A stretch of DNA of 43,340 nucleotides from an uncultured Gammaproteobacteria bacterium (GTDB taxonomy: Bacteria; Pseudomonadota; Gammaproteobacteria; SZUA-152), in NCBI GenBank assembly GCA_913009875.1, contig CAJVYS010000013.1, positions 1 through 43,340 of the forward strand, in the 5' to 3' direction. Below, piece by piece: positions 19,044-27,420 of this stretch. A program made the position numbers and the translations under genes. Numbering within the stretch: position 1 is the first letter of the stretch; each line of letters opens with the position of its first letter. The notes under the pieces were generated by a model, which was not told where the DNA came from, did no database searches, and saw only the letters and a program-made list of their open reading frames with translations.

Positions 19044-19988
19044 ATGGCGCGTAGAAAAAAACCGGAAGAACACGAGAATCATGAACGCTGGCTGGTATCC
19101 TATGCCGACTTCATTACCCTGTTGTTCGCCTTTTTTGTCGTTATGTATTCCATTTCCGCGGTCAATGAAGGTAAGTATCGGGTATTGTCCGATTCTATTT
19201 CCGCTGCCTTCGACCCGACCCGTGCCGGTCTGCCGATAAAGCTTTCCAGTCCCCTGCGGCCGCCGGTGTTGGAGCGAGACATGATGTCCCGTGACGCGAA
19301 CCCTGTCAGCCGCAACAATCAGTATCCCAATGCGCCGTCCGGGCCGCAGCCCAGCGAAGAGGATCGCCTCAATCTGAGCAAGATATCGAATCAGGTCGAA
19401 CGCAGTCTTGCGTCACTGATCGATCAGGATCTGATACGGGTAAAAAACAACGACCTCTGGGTGGAGATAGAAATCAAGTCCAGCATCCTGTTCAAGAGTG
19501 GCAGTGCAGGGCTGTCACGACAGGCGCGCCCGGTGCTGCAAAAGATTGCCGGGATACTGGCAAAATTTCCCAATTATATTCAGGTGGAAGGGTTTACTGA
19601 CAATGTTCCCATTCGCACCCAGATCTATCCATCTAACTGGGAGTTGTCGGCCGCGCGTGCCGCCAGTGTGGTGCATCTGTTTACCCAGTCCGGTATCCCA
19701 CCCAAACACCTGTCGGCGATCGGCTATGCCGAATACAAACCGATTGCCAGCAACAAGACTACAGAAGGCCGGCAGAAGAATCGCCGTATCAACATCATTG
19801 TTCAGTCCGATGCCATTGCCCGGCGTACCAATCGCACCGAACAGCTGGAGGAATCACTGGCCGACAAGCGCAAGGCGGCCGCCGCAAAAAAATCTGACAG
19901 GCAGAAAATGACGCAGGGCAGCGGCTTTGCACCGTCGATAAATCTGCTGCCGCCCGCGCGTATCTCACCGGTGGGCAGGGAGCCGTGA
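19044..19988 (+). CDS. motD: Flagellar motor stator protein MotD (MotB family)
   Basis: N-terminal TM (RWLVSYADFITLLFAFFVVMYSIS) and OmpA-like peptidoglycan-binding domain. Confidence 0.92.
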   Translation: MARRKKPEEHENHERWLVSYADFITLLFAFFVVMYSISAVNEGKYRVLSDSISAAFDPTRAGLPIKLSSPLRPPVLERDMMSRDANPVSRNNQYPNAPSGPQPSEEDRLNLSKISNQVERSLASLIDQDLIRVKNNDLWVEIEIKSSILFKSGSAGLSRQARPVLQKIAGILAKFPNYIQVEGFTDNVPIRTQIYPSNWELSAARAASVVHLFTQSGIPPKHLSAIGYAEYKPIASNKTTEGRQKNRRINIIVQSDAIARRTNRTEQLEESLADKRKAAAAKKSDRQKMTQGSGFAPSINLLPPARISPVGREP

Positions 19989-20809
19989 TGAAAATCTGGG
20001 CAGTGGCTAACCAGAAGGGTGGGGTTGGCAAGACCACCACGGCGGTCAACCTGGGTGGCGTGCTGGCGCGTGAAGGACATCGCACCCTGCTGCTGGACAT
20101 GGACCCCCACGGCTCCATGTCGGCCTATTTCGGTCTCGATCCGGATGAGCAGAAAAACAGTCTGTATCAGTTGTTTCAGTGCAAAAAATCGGGCCGGGAA
20201 CTCTCGCCCATGCGGGTCGTTTGCTCCACCGGCTTCGACAATCTGGACATGATTCCCGCCTCCACGGCGATGGCGACGCTGGATCGCCAGCTGGGTGCGA
20301 GTGACGGTATGGGGCTGGTGATCGCCCAGGCCCTGCAGCGGCTGGCCGATCGCTATGAATTCGTGCTCATCGACTGCCCGCCACAGCTGGGGGTGCTGAT
20401 GATCAACGCACTGGCGGCCTGCCAGCATCTGATCATCCCGGTGCAGACGGAATTTCTTGCCGTGAAGGGGCTGGAGCGCATGTTGCGCACCCTGGAGATG
20501 ATCCAGCGCGCGCGCCACAAGGTGCCGGCCTATACCATTCTTCCCACCATGTACGACCCACGCACCCGTGCCTCCACCGGCACTCTACGCTTGCTGCGCG
20601 AACGCTTTGCTGAACATCTCTGGCGTTCGGTGATTCCGGTTGACACCCTGTTCCGCGAGGCCAGCCGCCTGGGCATACCGCTGACTATCAAGGCGCCAAG
20701 GGATCGCGGCTCGCTCGCCTATGCCGAGCTGATGCAGGATCTGTTGGCCGATGGCCCGCACTGCGCGGCCGGGCGGCCGAGGGTAGTGCCGGTATCTGCG
20801 CTGCGCTGA
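19985..20809 (+). CDS. parC: ParA-like ATPase of chemotaxis array positioning (ParC-like)
   Basis: MKIWAVANQKGGVGKTTTAVNLGG; position between motD and a CheW-domain protein. GTG (19985) or ATG (19988) start. Confidence 0.88.
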   Translation: MMKIWAVANQKGGVGKTTTAVNLGGVLAREGHRTLLLDMDPHGSMSAYFGLDPDEQKNSLYQLFQCKKSGRELSPMRVVCSTGFDNLDMIPASTAMATLDRQLGASDGMGLVIAQALQRLADRYEFVLIDCPPQLGVLMINALAACQHLIIPVQTEFLAVKGLERMLRTLEMIQRARHKVPAYTILPTMYDPRTRASTGTLRLLRERFAEHLWRSVIPVDTLFREASRLGIPLTIKAPRDRGSLAYAELMQDLLADGPHCAAGRPRVVPVSALR

Positions 20810-21867
20810 TGGCCGGCAAGCGTTCGGATTCATCCTCCCTCGCAGATCCACAGGAGGCGCTGGGCTTTTATCTGGACTCCCTGCTGATGGATCTCCCCGA
20901 GGTGCCGCCAGAGGTTGTTTCAACCGAACCCCCCACAGATGCCGTTGTGCCGCCTACGGAGCCCATGGCACGCCCTTTTGCTGAATCCCCCGTTGAGCCC
21001 CAGTCCCCGGTTGACCTCGCTTTATCGTCGGAAACGTCCGCGCAGCAGCCTGTGCCGACGGTGATGCCCTCCCGCCCGTTTGCCGAGCCCGAGCGGACAT
21101 TGCCGCTACTTGCCGGGCCGCCGTTGCTTCCCCGGCTAATGGTGGACAGCCTCGACGTCGAGACGATAGCCGAGGATACACAGGACCAGGCAGCCGCCGA
21201 GATATCGACATGTCTGGCAGCACCGCCAGTGGCGCCGGTACAGTCAATGCCGGCAGAGCCCATTCCGCCGGTCAAGGCGGCCCCGGCATCCGTGCCGGAC
21301 AGGGCGCCCATCCCTCCCGGTGTGGCCCCGGAAATACCGCCTGATGACACCATCGATGCGCCGCTGGCAGAGGCCCGTCGCAGGCCAACGGCGAAGATCG
21401 GGTCACCCTCCTGGGCCGGTAGTGACTTCCAGTGCCTGACCTTCGTGGTGGCCGGCCTGACTCTGGCCGCACCGCTGGACCGGCTGCACGGCATCGTCGA
21501 GTGGCCGGGCGAACTCACTGAACTGCCGGGCTATGCCGACTGGTTCATGGGCCTGCTACCCAACCGTGGGCAGAACGTGCGGGTCATCGATACCGCGCAG
21601 ATCATCATGCCCGACGGTCGTGTCCCCGATGCCCGCCCGGTGCTGGAGCGGGTGAACTACGTGGTGCTCATCGACGATGGTCGCTGGGGCCTGGCCGCCG
21701 ACGCCATCGCCCGGATATTGACGCTGTCACCCGATGGCGTGCGCTGGCGCGGTGAGCGCGGCAGGCGTCCCTGGTTGGCGGGTACCGCCGTGGAACAGAT
21801 GTGTGCGGTGCTGGACATCGACAACCTCAGCGAACAGCTTGCCGAAGGTCTCAGGCTCGGTGAATGA
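20809..21867 (+). CDS. parP: CheW-domain protein with Pro-rich N-terminus (ParP-like)
   Basis: C-terminal CheW-like domain (CLTFVVAGLTLAAPLDRLHGIVEWPGELTELPGYADWFMGLLPNRGQNVRVIDTA) after a long Pro/Ala linker; ATG overlaps the parC stop. Confidence 0.85.
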   Translation: MAGKRSDSSSLADPQEALGFYLDSLLMDLPEVPPEVVSTEPPTDAVVPPTEPMARPFAESPVEPQSPVDLALSSETSAQQPVPTVMPSRPFAEPERTLPLLAGPPLLPRLMVDSLDVETIAEDTQDQAAAEISTCLAAPPVAPVQSMPAEPIPPVKAAPASVPDRAPIPPGVAPEIPPDDTIDAPLAEARRRPTAKIGSPSWAGSDFQCLTFVVAGLTLAAPLDRLHGIVEWPGELTELPGYADWFMGLLPNRGQNVRVIDTAQIIMPDGRVPDARPVLERVNYVVLIDDGRWGLAADAIARILTLSPDGVRWRGERGRRPWLAGTAVEQMCAVLDIDNLSEQLAEGLRLGE

Positions 21868-21869
21868 CT

Positions 21870-21885
21870 TGGCGCGAAACGTGCT
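21870..21885 (+). promoter_or_regulatory. Possible sigma-54 promoter upstream of cheW
   Basis: TGGCGCGAAACGTGCT has GG/GC with correct spacing but two consensus mismatches; 75 nt upstream of the cheW ATG. Confidence 0.35.
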
Positions 21886-21959
21886 TTGGCTACAGAGTGT
21901 AGGAAATGTGTCGATACATTGACAGATCGCATTGCCAACCAGACACAGGATAGAGGTCA

Positions 21960-22445
21960 ATGAACACATCAGTGAACAGTGCCAGTAGCGCCGGGGTCGA
22001 GCAGGAACTGCGTTGGGTCACCTTCCGGCTGGAGAACGAAAAGTACGGCATCAACGTCATGCAGGTGCAGGAAGTACTGCGCGTATCGGAGATCGCCCCC
22101 GTGCCGGGTGCGCCGGATTACGTGCTGGGTATTATCAACCTGCGCGGCAATGTGGTGACCGTCATCGACACCCGCAAGCGCTTCGGCCTGATACCGAAAG
22201 AAATGGATGACTCGACACGCATCGTCATTATCGAATCCGACGACCAGGTGGTGGGCATCCTCGTCGACAGTGTCGCCGAGGTGGTGGATCTACGCGTTTC
22301 CGAGATGGAGGCGGCACCGAATGTCGGCACCGAAGAAAGTGCCAAGTTCATCCAGGGCGTAGCCAGCCACGATAATGAACTGCTGATTCTGGTGGATCTC
22401 AATCGACTGCTCACCGATGAAGAGTGGGCCGAAATGATGCTCTGA
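21960..22445 (+). CDS. cheW: Chemotaxis coupling protein CheW
   Basis: YGINVMQVQEVLRVSEIAPVPGAPDYVLGIINLRGNVVTVIDTRKRFGL. Confidence 0.97.
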   Translation: MNTSVNSASSAGVEQELRWVTFRLENEKYGINVMQVQEVLRVSEIAPVPGAPDYVLGIINLRGNVVTVIDTRKRFGLIPKEMDDSTRIVIIESDDQVVGILVDSVAEVVDLRVSEMEAAPNVGTEESAKFIQGVASHDNELLILVDLNRLLTDEEWAEMML

Positions 22446-22484
22446 GCCATTTTTGGTATGGGCATCGGCGCAGGAGATTTGAGT

Positions 22485-22877
22485 ATGTTGAGTGTATCGT
22501 TTGATGTGTTTGCCATTGCCGGCCTGGTGACGGCCCTGATTGCGCTGTTGTTTGCCTATTCGGCCAATGGCCGGTTGCGTGCCCGGCTGGAAAAACAGCA
22601 GGACTCCCTCAAGACCCTGCAGGCCGATGTGTCCGCCATGTGCTCCGGCACGGTCCAGCTGGGCGAACACCTGGCGCAGCAGGAACAGCGCTTGCAGACA
22701 CTCGGCCGCCGTCAGGATGACCTGGAATTACATGAGCCCTCCGGCGACAACTACCGTCATGCCGCCCGACTGATGGGCAAGGGCGTCGAACTGGAAGAAG
22801 TGATGGAAGACTGCGGCCTGGCCCGCGGTGAAGCCGAATTGCTGGTGCTGGCACAGAAGCTGGAGAAGGCGAGCTGA
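22485..22877 (+). CDS. DUF2802 family protein
   Basis: N-terminal TM, coiled coil, C-terminal LMGKGVELEEVMEDCGLARGEAELLVLA; downstream of cheW as in Pseudomonas. Earlier start 22458 possible. Confidence 0.75.
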   Translation: MLSVSFDVFAIAGLVTALIALLFAYSANGRLRARLEKQQDSLKTLQADVSAMCSGTVQLGEHLAQQEQRLQTLGRRQDDLELHEPSGDNYRHAARLMGKGVELEEVMEDCGLARGEAELLVLAQKLEKAS

Positions 22878-22909
22878 GCCGCCTGCAATAGCTATTCGTT
22901 TTAGAAATT

Positions 22910-22972
22910 GTGGGAGCGGCTTCAGCCGCGAATATTAAGGTGGGGTCTATTCGCGGCTAAAGCCACTCCCAC
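22910..22972. repeat. REP-like inverted pair (GTGGGAGCGGCTTCAGCCGCGAA family)
   Basis: Left arm gtgggagcggcttcagccgcgaa, right arm ttcgcggctaaagccactcccac; lies between convergent genes. Confidence 0.85.
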
Positions 22973-23019
22973 AGATTTATTGTTTTCCTACCGCTCATCG
23001 CGATTGCGGGCATAGCCCG

Positions 23020-23298
23020 CTACTCGTTTCCCGCAGGCCGTTTTCCACTCAATAAATAAACGAAGGCAATCACCTCCGCCACCGCCAGATACAGCTCCGG
23101 GGGAATCTCGGTGCCCAGGTCCAGCCGCGACAGCAGTTCGCTCAGGGCGGCATTTTCCTGGAGTGGAATGCCGTGTTCCTTCGCCAGCGCGATGATCTGC
23201 TCGGCAACCTCGCCACTGCCCTTGGCGGTGACCGTCGGTGCGTTGTCACCGTCATAGTGCAGGGCCACGGCGGTGATGGGTGTGTGATCTTTGCTCAT
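23020..23298 (-). CDS. FlhB C-terminal-domain homologue (FhlB-like)
   Basis: AVALHYDGDNAPTVTAKGSGEVAEQIIALAKEHGIPL...LAVAEVIAFVYLL aligns with the FlhB cytoplasmic domain but lacks the N-terminal TM region and the NPxH site. Confidence 0.85.
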   Translation of the reverse strand: MSKDHTPITAVALHYDGDNAPTVTAKGSGEVAEQIIALAKEHGIPLQENAALSELLSRLDLGTEIPPELYLAVAEVIAFVYLLSGKRPAGNE

Positions 23299-24773
23299 GC
23301 TTTCTCGTCCAGCAGCACATAGGGCAGGGCGGGCCTTTCATCAGCCGTCTGTGGGCTGCCGTGGCGGGTGCTAAGGTTACCAACGCACAGTCCGGCGGCC
23401 CGCAGGCGCTGCTGCAGCTCGCCCAGGTGTTGCTCGAACAGCTCGGCGGTGCGGTTATCCCCGGCCCAGAAAGTGGCGCTGATCACGCCGCCAGTCAGCG
23501 TGACCCGGATGTGTATTTCACCGAGACCGTCCAGTTCGACGGCGAGGGTGATACTCCACAGACTGTCCGATCCCCTGCCTTTCCCACCACGTTCCTCATC
23601 GATGCGGATCTGCAGCAGGTCGAGCTGGTCGCCGTGGCGCAGGGGCAGGTCGAGCAACCAGCTTCGCCGACCGTCGTCTTCGCTGTTGGCCGCGAGCTGG
23701 CTGAGCTGGATGCGGGCCAGGCTACCGTCCACCTGTCGCAGCAATTCCTGCAGCTGTTGCGGCAGACTCAGGTTGAGCAGCGATGCGGCACTGGCCGGCA
23801 GGCGTGACTGGGCAAAGGGCTGGCTGTTGGGCAGGGGCGGCGGCACATCGGCAGGATGTTTTTGTGCGCCGTGGGTCGATGGGGCGGTGGCGCCAGCGGG
23901 TATGCGCAGACCCAACAGCAGCGACAGCAGGCCCAGCAGTCCGCCCTTGAGATCGCCGCTTAGTTGTTGCGCCGTCTGCGCAAAGGGCTGGCGCGTGCGC
24001 AGGGCCTCGGCCAGTCGCGCCTCGAGAAAGATACCGGAGTTGGCCAGCGCCTGTTGCAAACCGTCAGCCCGGCCCACGCCGTCGTGCCGGGGCAGCTGGT
24101 CGAGAATCCGCCGCACCTGTTGTAATACCTCTGCGGGCAGTTTGCTACCACGTGAATCGTCAGCGCCGACGATGGCCTGCAGCTGGGCCAGCAGCGAGGA
24201 CAGCGGCAACTGGCGTGGCAGGGCATCGCGTACGGCCTGCTGTGAGACAGAGGGTGCCGTGATATCCAGTACCCGCAGCGCGATGGACTGGCCGGGGCTG
24301 ATCACCTGTAGACTCAGGGCCTGCCCCGCCAGCACCGGCAATGGCGGCAGGTTGAGGGGCAAGAGTTTGCCGCCGATGCGCAGCAGTGATGGCTCGCCCG
24401 GTGCTGGCTGGATGATACGGGCCTGGAGTATCTGTCCCGCCTGCCAGGGCTGGGCGGGGGCGGGCAAGGTGATGTTGGCCGAGCCCACGGGGTTGAGCCA
24501 TTTCAGTGCGGCATCCACGGCGGGGCGGATGACCTCCAGCCGCAGTTGTTGTCCGGGGACGAGTGACTGGCTGCTGCGGGCTTGCAGTAGCTGGCCGTTG
24601 ATCTCCAGCAGCGGCGGGCTGGCCAGCGGGCCTTGCCTCACCGTGGCCTGCAGTGTCAGTCCGCTGCCCCAGCCCTGCACCATGGCGGCCGCCGACAGGG
24701 ATGCCCGCGCACCCGGACCGGTTGCTGCGGCTGCCGATGGGGCAAATGGCATTTGTGGGCCCTTAATTTGCAT
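23295..24773 (-). CDS. FliK-like flagellar hook-length control protein
   Basis: 492 aa; C-terminal LDLPLRHGDQLDLLQIRIDEE...LDGLGEIHIRVTLTGGVISATFWAGDNRTAELFEQHLGELQQRLRAAGL is FliK C-domain-like; overlaps the FhlB-like ORF by 4 nt. Confidence 0.75.
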   Translation of the reverse strand: MQIKGPQMPFAPSAAAATGPGARASLSAAAMVQGWGSGLTLQATVRQGPLASPPLLEINGQLLQARSSQSLVPGQQLRLEVIRPAVDAALKWLNPVGSANITLPAPAQPWQAGQILQARIIQPAPGEPSLLRIGGKLLPLNLPPLPVLAGQALSLQVISPGQSIALRVLDITAPSVSQQAVRDALPRQLPLSSLLAQLQAIVGADDSRGSKLPAEVLQQVRRILDQLPRHDGVGRADGLQQALANSGIFLEARLAEALRTRQPFAQTAQQLSGDLKGGLLGLLSLLLGLRIPAGATAPSTHGAQKHPADVPPPLPNSQPFAQSRLPASAASLLNLSLPQQLQELLRQVDGSLARIQLSQLAANSEDDGRRSWLLDLPLRHGDQLDLLQIRIDEERGGKGRGSDSLWSITLAVELDGLGEIHIRVTLTGGVISATFWAGDNRTAELFEQHLGELQQRLRAAGLCVGNLSTRHGSPQTADERPALPYVLLDEKA

Positions 24774-24844
24774 GGTGGATTTGGATCGTCAATATTACCT
24801 TGGCAGAGTACTTGGTATCATAGCCCGCTGGGGAGTAAAAAATA

Positions 24845-25813
24845 ATGCAAACAAGACAATTGTGGTACACGCGCCGGAACGGCGAGATCCGTGGCCCCTT
24901 TCCGGCCGGGCAGATTACCCGCTTTATCCTGCTGGGGCGCATTCGCGAATGCGATGAACTCAGTGCCGATCAGCAGACCTGGCAGCCGGTGTCCGAGGTA
25001 CCGGTGCTGATCCCGGAGGAAATGAAGGGCGACCTGCAAGATGCCGCGGTCTACGAGCGGCTGATGATCGCGCGCATGCGCGAGGACGAGCGCACCGCAC
25101 GCGACCGCCGTGGCGAGGACGAAATCACCCCCGCGGGCGTGCCGCGTGACCGGCGCCGTTCCGATGACGACCGGCGGGCCTGGGAAGAGGCCGAAATGCT
25201 GCGCCACCGTGAGATCAAGACCGCGATTACCGAGGCGGCGAAACACAGCAAACAGAATTACTTCCTGCGCGGTGCGGTGGTGGCCCTGATGCTGGCGGCG
25301 GTGGTGGGCAGTGCGCTCTATTTTCAACCCTGGGAGGAGCATCACTCCTCGGACTGCAACGCCATTCCCCAGCCCTGGGTGAACTGGAGCAACTGCTTTA
25401 TGGAAGGCGTGCAATTGGTGTCGATGGATCTGCGCGGTTCACGGCTGCGCAATGCCAACCTCACCGGCGCCGACCTTCGCGGTTCACAGTTTACCGGCGC
25501 GGACCTGGCCTATGCCAACCTGTCGGTGACCAATCTGACCGATGTCGATCTGCAGCAGGCGATGCTGGTGGGCACCAATCTGCGCAAGAGCAATCTGAGT
25601 GGCGCCAATCTCACCGGCGCGAATATGGCCTACGCCATTCTGCAGAATGCCAATCTCAGCGATGTCCGTTTCACTGATGCCGACCTCAGCAATGCCGACC
25701 TGCGCGGCGCGACGCTGGAAAACACCGACTTCACCGGCGCCAACCTCAGCCAGGCCCGCTGGCTGGACGGCCGCGTGTGCAAGCCGAATTCGCGGGGTAC
25801 CTGCGAGCATTGA
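24845..25813 (+). CDS. Membrane protein with GYF_2-like N-terminal domain and pentapeptide repeats
   Basis: WYTRRNGEIRGPFPAGQITRFILLGRI N-terminus, one TM, then A(N/D)LxG pentapeptide repeats. Confidence 0.85.
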   Translation: MQTRQLWYTRRNGEIRGPFPAGQITRFILLGRIRECDELSADQQTWQPVSEVPVLIPEEMKGDLQDAAVYERLMIARMREDERTARDRRGEDEITPAGVPRDRRRSDDDRRAWEEAEMLRHREIKTAITEAAKHSKQNYFLRGAVVALMLAAVVGSALYFQPWEEHHSSDCNAIPQPWVNWSNCFMEGVQLVSMDLRGSRLRNANLTGADLRGSQFTGADLAYANLSVTNLTDVDLQQAMLVGTNLRKSNLSGANLTGANMAYAILQNANLSDVRFTDADLSNADLRGATLENTDFTGANLSQARWLDGRVCKPNSRGTCEH

Positions 25814-25826
25814 GATTTGTTGATTT

Positions 25827-25887
25827 GCCACGGAGGCATGGAGTTCACGGAGAAAAATAATATTTTTATCTCTGTGTCCTCTGTGGC
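25827..25887. repeat. Imperfect palindromic element of the CCACAGAGGACACAGAG type
   Basis: gccacggaggcatggagttcacggag...ctctgtgtcctctgtggc forms an imperfect inverted repeat between convergent genes. Confidence 0.6.
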
Positions 25888-25948
25888 GAAAGGGCCTTTT
25901 CCGCGAGCAAGGCTTTCTGCAAAGGCTGTTAAAACGCTGCAACCGGCG

Positions 25949-26545
25949 TCAAAACGATTCTGTGGTATACCGTGACACACGGATCGTGTCCGACCAGTAA
26001 TCCGCCGGCAGGCCGGCCTTCAGCTTCAGATGTTGCAGGAAGTCGTGCGGATCGGGCAGGGATTCCCACACCGCCGGCAGAAAAGTGCCCCGGTGATAGC
26101 CGTCCTCCAGTATCAGGCCATCCACGCCGGGTCGCAGCTGGCGGATCAGGTCTTCCTCTGAATGGAATTGCATCGGCGTGGCGGGCGACAGCACCGAGAT
26201 GTGCACATCCAGATCGGCCAGCTCACTGGCCTGCAGGGGCGGGAAGCGCGGGTCGGAAAAGGCCGCAGCGTAGGCATTGTGGGCGACATCCTCCACCAGC
26301 GGACGCACTGCCTCCAGGCTACCGATGCAGCCGCGCAGCTGGCCGTGTTCGTTGAGGGTGACGAAGGTGGCGCGGGGTTCGCGCAGCGGGTGTGGATAGC
26401 GTGCGATGTCCACTGTCAGCGGGCGGCCGGTTTCGATGCCGTGTTCGATGGAGGCTCTCGCTACCTTGTGCAACAGACTGCATTCCTCTTCGCAGAGGCC
26501 GTTTTTGCTGCTGTTGTGCGGATTAGCTGAAGACATAGGCACCAT
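25949..26545 (-). CDS. amrA: AmmeMemoRadiSam system protein A (AMMECR1 domain)
   Basis: REPRATFVTLNEHGQLRGCIGSLEAVRPLVEDVAHNAYAAAFSDPRFPPL. Confidence 0.95.
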   Translation of the reverse strand: MVPMSSANPHNSSKNGLCEEECSLLHKVARASIEHGIETGRPLTVDIARYPHPLREPRATFVTLNEHGQLRGCIGSLEAVRPLVEDVAHNAYAAAFSDPRFPPLQASELADLDVHISVLSPATPMQFHSEEDLIRQLRPGVDGLILEDGYHRGTFLPAVWESLPDPHDFLQHLKLKAGLPADYWSDTIRVSRYTTESF

Positions 26546-27317
26546 ATCCTACGACCTGATCGCGCGGCCCGGCGGTGTCACCGGAGTTGCGTAAGTCGAT
26601 GGTCTTTCCATGCAGGCCGTGCCGCCGGGCGAAATACAGCAGGCCGTTGACGGCGCGACTGCCACAGGCATTTTCTCCGTGAATCCTCTCCGTCTGCAGT
26701 TGCTCGATGGCGCTGGAGGTGGCGCTGTCGAGGGCCTCTGCGGTGTGGTAATCGTGGTAGTGGCTGAGGTCGGAACTGATCACGATCAGCGTCTCCGGCC
26801 CACCCCATAGCTGTTCCAGTACCTCGGCCACCTCGTCGGGCGAGGCATCCCCCACCACCAGCGGCACCAGTGTGAAGTCGTCCAGCACGCTCTGCAGGAA
26901 GGGCAGCTGTACCTCCAGGCTGTGTTCCAGGGCATGGGCCTCGTCGAGCCTGTGCACCTGTGGCAGTCGCTCGATGCGTTCGATGACCTTGCGCTCCAGC
27001 GGGATGGTGCCGAGCGGGGTGCTGAAGGCATCGGCACTGCTGCTGGCGAGACCCAGCAGGGGCACGCGGTGCGACGGGCCGAGCAATACTACGCGGTGGA
27101 TCTGATCGCTAGCCGGCAGCAGGCGCACATAGGCGCTGGCTGCCACCGGGCCGGAATAGACGTAGCCGGCGTGGGGCACGATGATGGCCTTGGGTACCTC
27201 GGCGGCCTTCACGTTAACCGCCGCCTCGCGCAGATAACGGGCTATGATGTCTTGCAGCTCCTGCACATCGGCGGGGTAGAACATGCCGGCGACAGCCGGG
27301 GGGCGAATGCGGCTCAT
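26523..27317 (-). CDS. amrB: AmmeMemoRadiSam system protein B (MEMO1 family)
   Basis: RPPAVAGMFYPADVQELQ, IIVPHAGYVYSGPVAASAY, ISSDLSHYHDYHTAEALD, CGSRAVNGL; start re-assigned from 27479 to ATG at 27317. Confidence 0.95.
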   Translation of the reverse strand: MSRIRPPAVAGMFYPADVQELQDIIARYLREAAVNVKAAEVPKAIIVPHAGYVYSGPVAASAYVRLLPASDQIHRVVLLGPSHRVPLLGLASSSADAFSTPLGTIPLERKVIERIERLPQVHRLDEAHALEHSLEVQLPFLQSVLDDFTLVPLVVGDASPDEVAEVLEQLWGGPETLIVISSDLSHYHDYHTAEALDSATSSAIEQLQTERIHGENACGSRAVNGLLYFARRHGLHGKTIDLRNSGDTAGPRDQVVGYGAYVFS

Positions 27318-27420
27318 GTGTGGTTCCTCGTCTCTGGATGGCAGGCTTTTAAAATCCAAACCCGCCCATACTCTATGGTTATAGATAGCGATATGCACAT
27401 GGAATTCCAAGGGGGCGATC

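Noticed and set aside
24811-24826. TGGCAGAGTACTTGGT as a sigma-54 promoter before the pentapeptide gene
   Set aside because: The -12 element has GG instead of GC, an essential position.
23368-24957. 529-aa Ser/Arg/Cys-rich ORF on the plus strand
   Set aside because: Antisense to the FliK-like gene; low-complexity composition.
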